From contig NZ_QSDY01000001.1 in NCBI RefSeq assembly GCF_003463825.1, forward strand, positions 31,529-95,528: 64,000 nt of DNA, written 5' to 3'. The position numbers and the translations under genes are program-made. Shown piece by piece: positions 18,699 through 29,500 of this stretch. Each line of letters begins with the position of its first letter. The first letter of the stretch is position 1. The stretch comes from Veillonella sp. AM51-8BH (lineage in GTDB: Bacteria > Bacillota > Negativicutes > Veillonellales > Veillonellaceae). The notes under the pieces were generated by a model, which ran no database searches, was not told the DNA's origin, and was given only the letters and a program-made list of their open reading frames with translations.

Positions 18699-19584
18699 AA
18701 AAGCCATTCATGAAGGCTTTGAAGTTTTCGGTATTGAACGTGGCTATTTAGGTATTATGGAAGAACAATTTGTTCCTTTAGCAAACCGTTCTGTAGGTGG
18801 CATTATTACTCAAGGCGGTACCATGCTAAAAACAGCTCGTTTTCCTGAGTTTCAAAATGAAGATGTTCAGCGTAAAGCTTACGATATTTTGAAAGCCCAT
18901 AGCATTGACCACCTTATTGTTATCGGTGGCGATGGTTCTATGCGAGGCGCTACGAGTTTAGCTAAGCTTGGTATGTCTACCATGACGATTCCCTGTACCA
19001 TAGATAATGATATGGGCGGCACTCAATATACGATAGGCTTTGATACGGCGCTCAATACTGTAGTTGATGCGGTTGGAAGAATTCGTGATACATCTAATTC
19101 CCATGAACGGGTAGCCATTGTAGAGGTAATGGGGCGTAAAGCAGGTCATATTGCACTTAAAGCTGGCCTTGCCTGTGGTGCTGAAATTGTACTCGTTCCT
19201 GAAAATCCTATGCCTTTACATGAGGTCTGTCGTCATTTAAAGGAAACACAGATTCGGGGTAAAGAATATAGTGTGATACTCGTTGCTGAAGGTGCATATA
19301 ATAGTGGAGAAGTAAAATCCTTCATTAAGGAGCATACGGAATTTGATCCAAGTTTGACTGTATTAGGATATTTACAACGCGGTGGCGGTCCTTCTGCATT
19401 CGATGCTATTTTATCGGCACGTATGAGTGAAACTTGTATTGAGTTATTAATGAATGATACAGATAATCGATTATTGGGCTATATAGATGGTCATATTCGT
19501 CCTATTTCCTATCAAGAGGCAGAAAGTCTTAATTTCCCTATCAATGATAAGGACTATACACTTTTATCGATCTTAAGCAGTTGA
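18625..19584 (+). CDS. pfkA: ATP-dependent 6-phosphofructokinase
   Basis: A 319-residue protein, the typical length of bacterial PfkA, phosphorylating fructose-6-phosphate. Seen: ILTSGGDAPGMNA near 5-17, VIGGDGSMRGA with Gly in GGDG (the ATP-type residue; PPi enzymes carry Asp), catalytic TIDND near 125, GFDTALNT, and EVMGRKAGHIAL near 185. The usual TIDNDIPGTD is TIDNDMGGTQ here. I chose ATG 18625, 8 bp after AGGGGG, starting at the conserved MRKIAIL. It overlaps the aroK tail. For a non-sugar-fermenting lineage the gene is notable; its direction of use is not visible from sequence. Confidence 0.93.
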   Translation: MRKIAILTSGGDAPGMNAVIRALTRKAIHEGFEVFGIERGYLGIMEEQFVPLANRSVGGIITQGGTMLKTARFPEFQNEDVQRKAYDILKAHSIDHLIVIGGDGSMRGATSLAKLGMSTMTIPCTIDNDMGGTQYTIGFDTALNTVVDAVGRIRDTSNSHERVAIVEVMGRKAGHIALKAGLACGAEIVLVPENPMPLHEVCRHLKETQIRGKEYSVILVAEGAYNSGEVKSFIKEHTEFDPSLTVLGYLQRGGGPSAFDAILSARMSETCIELLMNDTDNRLLGYIDGHIRPISYQEAESLNFPINDKDYTLLSILSS

Positions 19585-19592
19585 TATTATCT

Positions 19593-19620
19593 AATGACCC
19601 GAAAGGGTCATTTTCTTTTT
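19593..19620 (+). terminator. Terminator after pfkA (GAAA tetraloop)
   Basis: Perfect 8-bp stem AATGACCC/GGGTCATT (19593-19600 with 19605-19612) closed by GAAA and followed by TTTCTTTTT. Confidence 0.92.
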
Positions 19621-19649
19621 ATCATCATTTATTCATTAATGAAATTATA

Positions 19650-19678
19650 TTGCATAAAAGTAATTGGTATTGTATAAT
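19650..19678 (+). promoter_or_regulatory. Promoter of the macAB-type operon
   Basis: TTGCAT at 19650-19655, 17-bp spacer, TATAAT at 19673-19678, 75 bp before the adaptor start codon. A strong sigma-70-type match. Confidence 0.75.
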
Positions 19679-19753
19679 TTAAAATTACTAATAGTATTGT
19701 TAGGAACGATACATGTTGTGCCAATATCTTCGTTTTAATATAAGGAGATTATA

Positions 19754-20836
19754 ATGAAAGAATTTTTACAAAAGCATCGTAAACGCATTATTGCAGGTGC
19801 TGTTGTTCTTTGTGTTCTTGGTGGTGGTACATACTACTACATGCATAGCGAAGGTTCTAAGCAAACACAAAACTTATATACTACTGGTAAGGTAGAAAAG
19901 GGTGATGTAAAAACTAGTATTAGTGCAACTGGTACTATTAACCCTGTCAATTATGTAGACGTTTCTACGAATGTGGCTGGTAAGCTTGAAAAAGTCTTAG
20001 TAAAAGAGAATGATCAAGTTACAGCTGGTCAAGTTATTGCTTATATTGATACACGTCAATTGCAAGCCTCTGCAGATGATGCACGAGCTGCATTAGCTAA
20101 GGCAGAACTTGATATGAATCGTTATAAAGCATTAGCAGACCAAAATGCTATCGCTCAACAAACCTATGATGATTCTGTAACATCTTATGAACGTGCAAAA
20201 TCTACGTATGACCGGGCAGCAGCAGATTTAAGCGATGCTACAATTACAGCACCAATGTCTGGCACTGTTATAGGCACACCATTGAAAGCTGGTCAAACTA
20301 TCAGTACTGGTATTTCTACACAAATGATTATCGCTACTATTGCAGATTTAAGTGACTTAGAAATTTACTTAACTGTAGATGAAACAGATATTGGTAGTAT
20401 CAAACAGGGCGCTAAAGTAGAATTTACAGTAGACTCTAAGCCAGGTGAAACTTTCACAGGTTACGTGTCTGAAATTGCAAAAGGTACAAAAGGCAATATG
20501 GGCGCTACAAGCAATAGCGTTGTGTACTATACCGTAAAAGTTCAAATTCCTGAAAATATTTCCAACAATTTCTTACCATCTATGACGGCTCGTGCAACTA
20601 TCTCTGGTGAAGATATTAAAAATACATTGGTAGTACCTCTTACTGCAGTGCGTACAGATAAGCAAGGGGAATATGTATATGTTATTAAAGATGGTCAGCC
20701 AGTACGTACAGCTGTTTCTACAGGTGTGACTGGTGATACTAATGTACAAATTCTAAAAGGTTTATCTGAAGGTGATGAAATCATCGTAAGTGGTGATGTA
20801 ACAGCACCTAAGAATAATAGCCGTGGACCGTTCTAA
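19754..20836 (+). CDS. MacA-type efflux periplasmic adaptor (HlyD family)
   Basis: A 360-residue membrane-fusion protein. One N-terminal membrane helix lies near residues 12-30. A split biotinyl-lipoyl domain follows (VAGKLEKVLVKENDQVTAGQVIAYID near 75-100, with its other half DATITAPMSGTVIGTPLKAGQTIS near 158-180) around an alpha-hairpin. Next come the beta-barrel region (LEIYLTVDETDIGSIKQGAKVEF) and a membrane-proximal domain (VVPLTAVRTDKQGEYVYVI). With the ATPase and permease downstream it would form a MacAB-like tripartite pump; no outer-membrane partner is in the window. Substrate unknown. Confidence 0.9.
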   Translation: MKEFLQKHRKRIIAGAVVLCVLGGGTYYYMHSEGSKQTQNLYTTGKVEKGDVKTSISATGTINPVNYVDVSTNVAGKLEKVLVKENDQVTAGQVIAYIDTRQLQASADDARAALAKAELDMNRYKALADQNAIAQQTYDDSVTSYERAKSTYDRAAADLSDATITAPMSGTVIGTPLKAGQTISTGISTQMIIATIADLSDLEIYLTVDETDIGSIKQGAKVEFTVDSKPGETFTGYVSEIAKGTKGNMGATSNSVVYYTVKVQIPENISNNFLPSMTARATISGEDIKNTLVVPLTAVRTDKQGEYVYVIKDGQPVRTAVSTGVTGDTNVQILKGLSEGDEIIVSGDVTAPKNNSRGPF

Positions 20837-20848
20837 TAGTAGGTGAAT

Positions 20849-21571
20849 ATGAATCAAGCAGTAATCGATATACAAGGGATTACGAAGACCTATGTAAATG
20901 GTAAATTATCGGTGCCTGTTCTACATGGGATCGATTTACAGGTCAACAAAGGCGAATTTGTGTCTATTATGGGGCCATCTGGTTCTGGTAAATCTACCTT
21001 TATGAACATACTTGGTTGTTTAGATAGACCAACAACAGGTTCATACCGCCTAAATGGCGATGAGGTTGCTACCTTATCCGACGATGAATTGGCCTTTGTA
21101 CGAAACAAACAAATAGGCTTTGTATTCCAAAGTTTTAACTTATTAACAAAATTGACAGCTTTAGAGAATGTGGCGCTCCCTATGATTTATGCAGGGATGG
21201 ATAAAAAGTCACGTAATGAACGTGCCGCTGCATTGTTATCCTCTGTTGGCCTTGGAGATCGTATGGATCACTTGCCATCTGAGTTATCTGGTGGTCAGCG
21301 TCAACGTGTAGCCATAGCTCGCGCGTTAGCGAATAATCCGGCTATCATCATGGCCGATGAACCGACAGGTAACCTTGACTCCAAGTCGACTATTGATGTT
21401 ATGAATATCTTTAGAGGTCTCTATGATGAAGGGCGTACAATTATCCTCGTTACTCATGAACCTGAAATTGCAACCTATGCAAGTCGTAATGTAGTATTGC
21501 GTGATGGTTTGATTGTAGAGGATTCTCAAAATCTTAATATGACGCCTGTACAGGAGGTGCCACATGTATAA
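20849..21571 (+). CDS. MacB-type ABC transporter ATP-binding protein
   Basis: A 240-residue ABC ATPase of the LolD/MacB class. Walker A is GPSGSGKST at 42-50, the Q-loop VFQSFNLL near 90, the signature LSGGQRQR near 145, Walker B IIMADEPTG near 163, and the switch His in VTHEPE near 203. I chose ATG 20849 (AGG 5 bp upstream) over GTG 20843, which overlaps the ribosome site. It starts 12 bp after the adaptor gene and overlaps the permease gene by 8 bp, so the ATPase and permease are separate proteins, unlike the fused E. coli MacB. Confidence 0.93.
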   Translation: MNQAVIDIQGITKTYVNGKLSVPVLHGIDLQVNKGEFVSIMGPSGSGKSTFMNILGCLDRPTTGSYRLNGDEVATLSDDELAFVRNKQIGFVFQSFNLLTKLTALENVALPMIYAGMDKKSRNERAAALLSSVGLGDRMDHLPSELSGGQRQRVAIARALANNPAIIMADEPTGNLDSKSTIDVMNIFRGLYDEGRTIILVTHEPEIATYASRNVVLRDGLIVEDSQNLNMTPVQEVPHV

Positions 21572-22774
21572 AGAGAGTTTCTTAATGGCATGGGCATCCC
21601 TCATTGCTAATAAAATGCGTTCCATTTTAACCATGTTAGGCATCATCATCGGTGTAGCTGCCGTAATTGCCTTAGTATCTATTGGTAATGGTGTAAAGCA
21701 AGATATTCAAAACTCCATCTCTAGCTTAGGATCTATCTATTGATGGTTATGCCTGGGGCACCACGCACACCAGGGGTTCGACCTTCTGCAGGTTCTATGA
21801 AGTCTTTAAAGGTTTCTGATTACGAAGCGATTTCAAAATTGGATGGTGTAAGAGCTGCCAGTCCGATGACAAATGGTTCGTATGTAGTAATTTATCAAAA
21901 TAAAAACTGGACCACTTCTGTATCTGGTGTTAGTTATAATTATTTAGATGTAAACAATTGGTCTATGAAATCTGGTCGCTTCTTATCTGAAAAGAATGTA
22001 CAGAATCGTGAACGCGTTGCAGTAGTAGGTAAAACAGTTGTTAAAAATCTATTTGGTGATGAAGATCCAGTAGGTGCAGAAATTCGTGTTAAAAACATTC
22101 CGTTCCGTATCATTGGTGTCCTTAATAGTAAGGGTAGTGGTGCTATGGGTAATGACCAAGATGATATGGTTATTATCCCGTATACTACAGCCATGGAACG
22201 GGTAGAAGGTGTTGATTATCTTCGAATGATCTACGTAACAGGTAAGGATGAAAACGGTATCGATCGTTTACAATCCGATATTGAAAACCTGTTGCGCGTA
22301 CGTCATGGAATCAAGGATACTAATCTAGATGATTTCAATATTCAGAACATGAACTCCATCATGGAAACTATGGAGGAAACTACAGGAACATTAACATTAT
22401 TCCTTGGTGCTGTAGCTGCTATCTCGCTCGTTGTTGGTGGTATTGGCATTATGAATATTATGCTCGTATCAGTAACAGAACGGACAAGAGAAATTGGGGT
22501 GCGTAAGGCTTTAGGTGCAACTTATAGTGTTATCGTTACACAGTTCCTTATCGAGGCTGTTGTTATCAGTCTGATGGGGGGCATTATAGGGATTATACTC
22601 GGCATAGGCTCATCTAAGCTGATTGGCATGGCTTCGGGTATGAGTACGGTTATATCTGTACCAACTATTGTAATGTCTTTTGCCTTCTCTATGGCAATAG
22701 GTTTGATCTTTGGTATTTATCCAGCTCGCAAGGCGGCAAAACTTAATCCAATTGATGCATTACATTATGAATAG
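21564..22774 (+). CDS. MacB/FtsX-type ABC permease (single-base frame disruption)
   Basis: About 403 residues after repair. The N-terminal helix (ILTMLGIIIGVAAVIALVSIG) precedes a MacB periplasmic core domain. A C-terminal FtsX domain follows, with three helices and the conserved GIGIMNIMLVSVTERTREIGVRKALGA. The frame breaks at about 21735: GGATCTATC is seen where GGATCTAATC is needed, giving the stop SIY*. After repair it reads LGSNLLMVMPGAP. The ATG at 21564 follows AGGAGG and overlaps the ATPase gene. It couples ATP use to movement of the adaptor. The break is most likely a sequence error. Confidence 0.88.
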
Positions 22775-22835
22775 TCTTAAACTGTAAGTTTCTATTTTTA
22801 AGAACATACTAATAAATAGATAGAGTTATTCGCAT

Positions 22836-22884
22836 ATGGTGCGTTGCATGATACAATATGTATGATGTAACGCACCATTTTTAT
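22836..22884 (+). terminator. Terminator after the macAB-type operon
   Basis: A 14-bp stem (22836-22849 with 22865-22878, one wobble) around a 15-nt loop, followed by TTTTTAT. Confidence 0.85.
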
Positions 22885-22999
22885 ATGCTTGTATGTAATT
22901 TGTGCTATATACTTATGAAATTTTCATGCAAGCAATTTGTAATAAACGGGATATGTAGATTACCTAATCTACGGGTAAGTATATTGAATGGAGAAACTT

Positions 23000-23464
23000 A
23001 TGGCTACAACATTGTTAGAATATTTCAACGAATTACGAAATCAGAATCCATTTTCTTGGGTAAAAGATTCTGAAATTACAGCAGTTGAACCAGGTCATGC
23101 GGAAATGACCTTACAAACAAATGATACAGAGTATTGTAATTTCCGAGGGGATTTACATGGTGCCGTTTGTATTGGTTTAGCAGATAGTGTAATGGGGACC
23201 GCTTGTTTCACATTGGGCAAATCTGTTAGCACTATTGATCTTAATGGTAACTATGTGAAAGCTGTTAAGGGTGGTACTGTATTGCGTGGTGTAGCCAATG
23301 TAGAGCATAATGGTAAAACAACTATGGTTGCTACAGCACGTATCTATAATGAGTTAGGTGAACTTGTTCACTTGGCACGTGGTACATTTTTTGTACTAGA
23401 AGAGAAGTCATTACCTGAATTACCATGGCGTTTTATTGAAGAAGACAACCCTGATTTGGTATAA
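23000..23464 (+). CDS. PaaI-family hotdog thioesterase
   Basis: A 154-residue hotdog-fold protein. The segment FRGDLHGAVCIGLADSVMGTA near 48-68 matches the PaaI/YbgC-like active loop (HGG-type, here HGA, with an acidic residue in the following helix). Such enzymes hydrolyse acyl- or aryl-CoA thioesters; the substrate here cannot be told. The ATG at 23000 follows GGAG by 6 bp; an in-frame ATG at 22988 overlaps the ribosome site. It lies 36 bp before pheS, but a promoter-like pair inside its 3' end suggests pheS can be transcribed separately. Confidence 0.82.
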   Translation: MATTLLEYFNELRNQNPFSWVKDSEITAVEPGHAEMTLQTNDTEYCNFRGDLHGAVCIGLADSVMGTACFTLGKSVSTIDLNGNYVKAVKGGTVLRGVANVEHNGKTTMVATARIYNELGELVHLARGTFFVLEEKSLPELPWRFIEEDNPDLV

Positions 23465-23465
23465 T
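23436..23465 (+). promoter_or_regulatory. Possible promoter of pheST inside the thioesterase 3' end
   Basis: TTGAAG at 23436-23441 and TATAAT at 23460-23465 with an 18-bp spacer, 35 bp before the pheS ATG. No T-box leader fits in this short gap. Confidence 0.4.
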
Positions 23466-23500
23466 ATAGTTTAGACTTTTAAATATAGGAGGATGCTTTA

Positions 23501-24522
<1,022 letters not shown>

Positions 24523-24531
24523 GAGGAACTC

Positions 24532-26976
24532 ATGAAAGCAAGTTTACAGTGGATGAACGAATACGTGCCTGTGGATATGAATCGTCCTGCTCAAGAATTG
24601 GCCGATGAATTAACACAAGCAGGGATTCCTGTAGAAGATGTCATTGCTATGGATAATGGCATTAAGAAAATTTATACTGGTAAAATCGTTGAAATTACGA
24701 AACATCCAGATGCAGATAAATTACAAGTATGTCAAGTTGAATGCCTTACTGAAGAAGGTGAGCCTGTTACAAAACAAATCGTAACAGCAGCAACAAATGT
24801 AGCGGTAGGTCAAATCGTACCTGTAGCGTACCATAAATCTCGCTTAGCTGATGGAACAGAAATTAAAAAAGGTAAATTGCGCGGCGAGGTATCTGAAGGT
24901 ATGTTCTGTTCTGTTGCAGAATTTGGTATCTCCAGCGATTTAGTATTGCCAGAAGAAGCACAAGGTATTTATATCTTTCCTGAAGGCACACCAATCGGCC
25001 TTGATGTAAAAGATGTATTAGGCTTAAACGATACAGTATATGAATTTGAATTGACTGCAAACCGTGCGGACTGTTTCTCCATGGTTGGTTTATCCCGTGA
25101 ATTCGGCATAATGACAAATCAAAAAGCTTTATTCCCTGTTATCATGGTTAACGAAAATGGTGAGTCCATTGAAGGCAAAGCATCTGTATCTATCGAAGCG
25201 GATGATCTTTGCACACGATTCATGTCTCGTATCGTTACAGATGTAAAGGTTGAACCATCCCCATTGTGGATGCAAAATCGTTTGCGTAACAGCGGCATTC
25301 GTCCTATTAATAATGTAGTAGACGTAACAAACTATGTTATGTTAGAACTTGGTCAACCCATGCATGCCTATGACTATGACCATGTAAAAGGTCATCAACT
25401 AGTGGCAAGACGTGCTAAAAATGGTGAAGTTCTTGTTACACTTGATGGTTCTGAACGTGAATTGAATGACTCTATGCTTATTATTGCCGATGCAGAACGC
25501 CCAGTAGGTGTAGCTGGTATCATGGGTGGCTTTGATAGTGAAGTAACAAATGAAACTACTACTGTTATGCTTGAAGCGGCTGTGTTTAATGGACCATCCA
25601 TTCGCCGCACTGCAAAAGCGCTTGGTATGCGTTCTGAAGCATCTGGACGTTTTGAACGTGGTGTAAACCATAAATACACTGCCTATGCTATCGATAGAGC
25701 AGCACAGTTGTTGCAGCAAATTTGCCCATCCTGTAAAGTTGATGTAGGCATTATCGATGTATACAAGAACCCTGTAGAGCAACATACAGTTACTTTCACA
25801 GCAAAACAAATCAACGATTACTTGGGTACAAATATCGAAAAAGACGAAATGGTTCGCATTTTGACTGCTCTTGAATTCGTTGTAACTGAAGAAGGGGACC
25901 AATTATCTGCCCTCGTTCCAACATGGCGCGGTGACGTAACAGTAATGCCTGATATCGCTGAAGAGGTAGCTCGTATTTATAACTATGATAATATTGCTCC
26001 TACAATTCCTGTAGCCGTATTGTCCTCTGGTGGTATGACGCCTAAGAAAGCTCTTACGAAAGAGGTAACACATACGTTAGCTAAATTGGGTATGACTCAA
26101 ATCGTTACATTTAGCTTTATGCATAAAGATGGCCTTTCCAATATGATGCTTCCTGAAGGGGATAGCCGTTATACAGCCATTCCAATTTTGAATCCTATTT
26201 CCGAAGAATTCCCTTATATGCGTACTACATTGGTGCCGGCTGTTATCGAAGCTGCCAAACGCAATATTGCGCAACAAAATAAGGATCTTTGGTTGTTTGA
26301 AACAGCGAATGTATATGAACCAAAAGCATTGCCTTTGACAGAGGTACCTCATGAACGCCCTATGGCTTGTGGTATCTTGATGGGCAAGGCAAACCAAGCT
26401 GGCTGGAACCAAGCAGAACGCACTACAGATTTCTATGATGTAAAAGGCATTGTAGATGCGTTGTTAGCTGAATTAGGCGTTACAGGCTACGAAATTAATC
26501 GTAGCACTGAACCTTACTTCCACCCAGGCGTAAGTGCTCAATACGTAGTTGATGGTAAAATGATTGCTCAATATGGTGAATTACATCCACAAGTGAGCAA
26601 AAACTTTGATTTACCAGGAAAAGTATACATGTTTGAAATCGATTTGGAAGCAGTATTATCCTTAACGATTCCACCATTCCGCTATACATCTTTCAGTAAA
26701 TTCCCAGGTACTAGCCGTGACCTTGCTATTGTAGCACCTGTGTCCGTATCTAGTGGCGAAATTTTATCTATCATTAAAGAGCATGGTGGTGAATATTTAG
26801 AAAGTGCATCTATCTTCGACGTTTACGAAGGTGAACATATCGAAGCTGGTTACCGCAGTCTTGCATACAACTTGCAATTCCGCTCTATGGAAGGCACGTT
26901 GAATGATGAAGATATTGATGGTAACATTCAAGCTATTATCGATGCATTAGCAGAAATTAACTGCAGATTACGTTAA
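24532..26976 (+). CDS. pheT: Phenylalanyl-tRNA synthetase beta subunit
   Basis: An 814-residue protein, normal for bacterial PheT; with PheS it forms the alpha2beta2 enzyme charging tRNA-Phe. Domains in order: N-terminal segment, an EMAP/OB tRNA-binding domain (KIVEITKHPDADKLQVCQV near 50-68), B3/B4 editing domain (RPINNVVDVTNYVMLELGQPMHAYD near 262), B5 domain (near 400-470), catalytic-like core (near 480-690), and the C-terminal anticodon-binding FDX-ACB domain (FSKFPGTSRDLAIVAP near 722). Translated from AGGAGG 9 bp after pheS, and ends at a terminator at 26994-27022. Confidence 0.97.
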   Translation: MKASLQWMNEYVPVDMNRPAQELADELTQAGIPVEDVIAMDNGIKKIYTGKIVEITKHPDADKLQVCQVECLTEEGEPVTKQIVTAATNVAVGQIVPVAYHKSRLADGTEIKKGKLRGEVSEGMFCSVAEFGISSDLVLPEEAQGIYIFPEGTPIGLDVKDVLGLNDTVYEFELTANRADCFSMVGLSREFGIMTNQKALFPVIMVNENGESIEGKASVSIEADDLCTRFMSRIVTDVKVEPSPLWMQNRLRNSGIRPINNVVDVTNYVMLELGQPMHAYDYDHVKGHQLVARRAKNGEVLVTLDGSERELNDSMLIIADAERPVGVAGIMGGFDSEVTNETTTVMLEAAVFNGPSIRRTAKALGMRSEASGRFERGVNHKYTAYAIDRAAQLLQQICPSCKVDVGIIDVYKNPVEQHTVTFTAKQINDYLGTNIEKDEMVRILTALEFVVTEEGDQLSALVPTWRGDVTVMPDIAEEVARIYNYDNIAPTIPVAVLSSGGMTPKKALTKEVTHTLAKLGMTQIVTFSFMHKDGLSNMMLPEGDSRYTAIPILNPISEEFPYMRTTLVPAVIEAAKRNIAQQNKDLWLFETANVYEPKALPLTEVPHERPMACGILMGKANQAGWNQAERTTDFYDVKGIVDALLAELGVTGYEINRSTEPYFHPGVSAQYVVDGKMIAQYGELHPQVSKNFDLPGKVYMFEIDLEAVLSLTIPPFRYTSFSKFPGTSRDLAIVAPVSVSSGEILSIIKEHGGEYLESASIFDVYEGEHIEAGYRSLAYNLQFRSMEGTLNDEDIDGNIQAIIDALAEINCRLR

Positions 26977-26993
26977 TCTCAAGCAGTATATTG

Positions 26994-27022
26994 AAAGGGT
27001 TTACCATATGGTAAACCCTTTT
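26994..27022 (+). terminator. Terminator after pheT
   Basis: Perfect 12-bp stem AAAGGGTTTACC/GGTAAACCCTTT with an ATAT loop and a following T. Confidence 0.85.
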
Positions 27023-27064
27023 AGTACTATAGTTATACCTTTAGTTAGGTAGAAAGGATTATCC

Positions 27065-29487
27065 ATGGAATTATTGGCTCCTGCCGGTACGATGGAAAAC
27101 TTTATAGCCGCTTTGGAATCTGGGGCTGATGCTATTTATCTTGGTGGTAAAGGCTTTAATGCTCGTGCTCATGCAGCAAACTTTGGCATTGAAGAACTGG
27201 CTGAGGCTATTCGTTTAGCTCATATTTTAGATGTGTCCGTATATGTAACCGTAAATATCCTCATAGGTGATTCCGAATTAAAGGCTCTCGAGGCTTATTT
27301 GAAGGACTTAGAGCGCATCGGTGTGGATGCTATTATCGTTCAAGATTTAGCAGTTGCCAAATTGGCACAACGAGTGGCTCCTAAACTTCACTTGCATGGC
27401 AGTACGCAGATGACGGCGGCTACATTAGATGCTGTTCATTTTTATGAAAGTCTCGGTTTTACCCGTGTTGTATTGGCTCGTGAGTTGAGTCTCCCAGAAA
27501 TTGAACATATTTGTAAGAACTGTACAGCTGAAATTGAAGTCTTTGTACATGGTGCCTTATGCGTATGCTATTCTGGCCAATGCTTGATGAGTTCCTTCAT
27601 CGGTGGTCGCAGTGGTAACCGTGGTGCTTGCGCACAACCTTGCCGGTTGCCTTATGAACTATTGGATTCTTCTGGTACTAGTTTGCTACCTAAACACGAA
27701 GCCTATTTACTAAGTCCAAAGGATCTTAACTATAGTGAGCATATGAATGAGCTCGTAGCTGCCGGTGTTACATCCTTTAAGGTAGAAGGACGTATGAAGA
27801 AGGTTTCCTATGTGCGCCAAGTCATTGGGACTTATCGTCATATTTTAGATACAGCTCATATGGATGCTGCTGATGCCGATGCATTGGCATCTGGGTTTAA
27901 TCGTGGCTTCTCTACAGATTATTTAACAGACCATGTAGGGAAATCTATGATGACTGTTGTAGCTCCAAATAATCAAGGCAAATTAATTGGTAAAGCAGAG
28001 GTCAAAAAGGGACAAGTTCATTTATTCCTAACAGAACCGATTGAAAAAGGATCACTTTTAAAGGTAATGCAAGATTCTGGTAGTATTACGTATTATCAAA
28101 TAGATCAGAATTGGTCCTTAATGGATGAAAAGCATTTTGTAGGCAAACCTGATGAAGGGTTTGCAGCGGGACAAGTATTTTTAGCATCTACGCCAAAATC
28201 TCAAAAGCAACGAGGCTTACAAGATTTTAGTGCTAAATTAGAGGTACATGGTTATCTATCTATTAATACAGACCGAGAACAACCTTGCACAGACCTTACC
28301 TTTGTATTAAATGATGGTCGTACTGTGACAGTATCTAATGAGTTTGAACCTGTTTATGCTAATAACAAACCGACTACATTAGAGAAGGTGACAGACCAAG
28401 TAGGTAGATTAGGCAATACATTGTTTACGCTTGGCTCTATGTCTATTCCTGATGGCCCTTATATGTGGCCAGCTAGTGTGTTAAATGCATTGCGCCGAGA
28501 TGCTGTAGAAGCACTAGAAAACTTATTGATTACAAACCATGAAACGGCTTGGGCTGAGCTGGCTGTAGAGCCTCAAGATATGTCATCTATGGTTGCTAAG
28601 GGTAAGGTCCAATATTCTGAGCCTATGGTGAGTGCTCGCATTGATGAGCTAGAGGCTGTGAAAGCAGCTATTGAAGGGGGCGCTAAGAAGATTATCTTCG
28701 GTGGTGACCGTTTACAACGTAAGCCTTATGAACTTAGCATCTACGAGCAAGTAGCTAAGCTTTGCAAAGACCATAATGTACTTTGTGTATTTGCTACCCT
28801 CGGGTTGTGAAAGATGATGAAGTAAAGGCGTATATGAATACCCTTAAGGCTATAGTTGAGGCGAAACCAGATAGTATTTCTATTCATGTCCCTCAAGCGT
28901 TATTGTGGCTTCGTGACTTAGGGTATACAGGTGCTATTGAAGCTGATACAGGTCTTAACATATTTAACGGCTCTGCACTACAAGTATGGCAAGACTTTAA
29001 TATGAGTAGCATAGCACCATCATTAGAGTTAACTTTGGCACAACTTGTTAACTTGCAAAAATCTACTAAATTGCCATTAGAAATAATGGTACATGGTTAT
29101 ACGGAAATGATGATTTCTGAATACTGTGCCATCGCTAGCTTTGTAGGGACAGGTAAAAAAGAAAACTGTCCAATGCCGTGCGTAACAGAAGATTACGCAT
29201 TAAAGGACCGTAAAGGGGAAGTATTCCCACTTCGCACAGATCCATATTGCCGCATGCACATCATGAACAGTCATGAGATGGACATGCGTGCCTACGTACC
29301 AGAGTTACATCGAAAAGGGCTACATATTTTGCGCATCGATGGACGTCATATGGATCCAAAGCGGTTGCGTACCATTGTAGCAGATTATGTATCCATTCAA
29401 AATGGAACAAAAGAGGCTCCGCCAAAGAGTGTAGGCAAAGATGATACACCTATTACAAGGGGCCACTATTTTAGAGGTATTTTATAA
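27065..29487 (+). CDS. U32 family peptidase / RlhA-like 23S rRNA hydroxylation protein (single-base frame disruption)
   Basis: About 807 residues after repair, the size of the longer Firmicutes U32 proteins that also carry a DUF3656 region. The N-terminal barrel begins ELLAPAGTMENFIAALESGADAIYLG. The U32 cysteine signature is VHGALCVCYSGQCLMSS near 165-181, followed by RGACAQPC. Members of this family (RlhA/YdcP) act in 23S rRNA cytidine hydroxylation; peptidase activity is proven for few. The frame breaks at 28797-28799: one C lost from ACCCCTCGG, after which ATPRVVKDDEVKAYM continues. A second half (EADTGLNIFNG...) repeats the barrel pattern. It is 13 bp upstream of mutS2. Confidence 0.87.
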
Positions 29488-29500
29488 AAGAGGTAGTACA

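Noticed and set aside
22858-23073. Short + strand reading frame before the thioesterase
   Set aside because: It begins inside the preceding terminator hairpin and overlaps the thioesterase start in another frame; no coding signal.
23466-23500. T-box leader for pheST (and likewise for tyrS at 34287-34315)
   Set aside because: The gaps between promoter and start codon are too short and contain no T-box sequence.
25399-25902. Minus-strand reading frame of 167 codons within pheT
   Set aside because: Antisense shadow of a highly conserved gene, without ribosome site or family features.
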